This document shows, piece by piece, positions 63,552 to 64,000 of a DNA stretch of 64,000 nt. Numbering within the stretch: position 1 is the first letter of the stretch; every line of letters starts with the position of its first letter. Source of the DNA: Mycolicibacterium litorale (lineage in GTDB: Bacteria > Actinomycetota > Actinomycetes > Mycobacteriales > Mycobacteriaceae). The notes beneath the pieces were generated by a model. That model had not been told where the DNA came from and did no database searches. It worked only from the letters and a program-made list of their open reading frames with translations. The stretch covers positions 5,208,001 to 5,272,000 of the forward strand of contig CP019882.1 in NCBI GenBank assembly GCA_002007745.1, read 5' to 3'. A program made the translations under genes and the position numbers.

Positions 63552-64000
63552 TCACAGTGCCAACGTTCCGGTTTCCGGAACGAGCACGTCGTCGGTGTCT
63601 TCCGGGTCGCTTCCGATGAGCAGCAGGATCAACTTCTCGACCTGGTCGGCGCCGGTCAGCTCGACGTTGCCGAGGTGCCGGGAACCGATGCCGTAGAGGT
63701 GGCCGACGGCCACGTCGTGACCGATGCTGGTGACGATGCGGGCCTGCCGCTGACCGTAGGACATCGCGAAGGACAGCTGCCCGGTCTTGACCTCATCGGT
63801 CAGCTCGATGCGCTCACGATCGTTGGCCGTCAGCACGACGTTCGCCTCGCACACCAGTTGTTCGGCCAACGACCGGCATTCGACGTGCTCGTCGGCACCG
63901 GTTGCGGCCGGTAGCCGCCGGCTGGGCTGGATATCGGGCAGGTCCACGTCGGCCGGAAGGTCCAGAACGTCGCTCACCCGCAGCATGAAGGGGGTCATTC
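63552..64000 (-). CDS. Unknown protein at the head of the phenol hydroxylase genes (dmpK position), possibly incomplete
   Basis: At least 148 residues (ATG 63998 or ATG 63986; the frame may continue past the window edge). It lies 66 bases before dmpL, where dmpK, a hydroxylase assembly protein of about 90 residues, sits in Pseudomonas. I see no convincing dmpK similarity. The middle has alternating charged and hydrophobic stretches (VVLTANDRERIELTDEVKTG, HDVAVGHLYGIGSRHLGNVE) and a hydrophobic KLILLLIGSD near the end. Predicted cytoplasmic. Function unknown. Confidence 0.55.
   Translation of the reverse strand, partial: MTPFMLRVSDVLDLPADVDLPDIQPSRRLPAATGADEHVECRSLAEQLVCEANVVLTANDRERIELTDEVKTGQLSFAMSYGQRQARIVTSIGHDVAVGHLYGIGSRHLGNVELTGADQVEKLILLLIGSDPEDTDDVLVPETGTLAL

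Overview
The window looks like the chromosome of a soil-type, fast-growing mycobacterium (Mycolicibacterium-like). It is GC-rich throughout, and its backbone genes follow, in the same order, the M. tuberculosis cholesterol-catabolism block from about Rv3519 to Rv3538. At least four 14-bp KstR operators (TnnAACnnGTTnnA) sit in front of these genes. All family and synteny calls come from reading the sequence and from memory; no database search was run.

Layout. (1) 0-5.5 kb: sterol genes: an F420-dependent oxidoreductase (Rv3520c-like), a tandem DUF35 protein, Ltp4, Ltp3, a second LLM protein and an NTF2-fold protein. (2) 6-7.8 kb: a TetR regulator and an MFS exporter, with an operator over their promoter. 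(3) 7.9-25 kb: an arabinose island: mutarotase, polyol dehydrogenase, two LacI regulators, two complete sugar ABC importers (ChvE-MmsAB type and YtfQRT-YjfF type) and araB-araD-araA, tied together by five copies of one LacI-type operator. It interrupts the sterol block. (4) 25-40 kb: sterol genes again: gamma-class carbonic-anhydrase-like protein, kshA, Rv3527-like, sulfotransferase, SDR, Rv3531c-like, then hsaF-hsaG-hsaE, kstD and a MaoC-type hydratase. An IclR regulator, a haem-binding secreted protein and a RecQ helicase are inserted here. (5) 40-42.3 kb: aldo/keto reductase and a ferredoxin-flavin reductase flanking a palindrome. (6) 42.3-50.4 kb: a cyanophycin module: cyanophycin synthetase, tandem-domain cyanophycinase, a small PIN-like protein, a CphZ/AotO-type M14 hydrolase and an APC amino-acid permease. 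(7) 50.4-64 kb: a leftward phenol operon: multicomponent phenol hydroxylase (dmpL-M-N-O-P type), ferredoxin, catechol 2,3-dioxygenase, an IclR regulator, a two-gene aryl-phosphate-synthase-like pair, and the 4-oxalocrotonate branch of the meta pathway.

How the parts work together. Sterol genes feed 4-hydroxy-2-oxoacids into HsaF/HsaG. The phenol operon makes the same class of intermediate but has no aldolase or acylating aldehyde dehydrogenase of its own in this window, so HsaF/HsaG may serve both routes. A remnant of the hydrolytic-branch enzyme (DmpD-like) lies in the phenol operon. The cyanophycin genes can make the polymer, depolymerise it and cleave beta-Asp-Arg.

Sequence quality. Seven genes carry a single-base frameshift. 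Each is repaired by adding back one G or C in a short G/C run. This pattern fits systematic sequencing deletions better than seven independent pseudogenes; those genes are annotated as single genes with the shift noted. No tRNA, rRNA, insertion sequence or CRISPR array was recognised.
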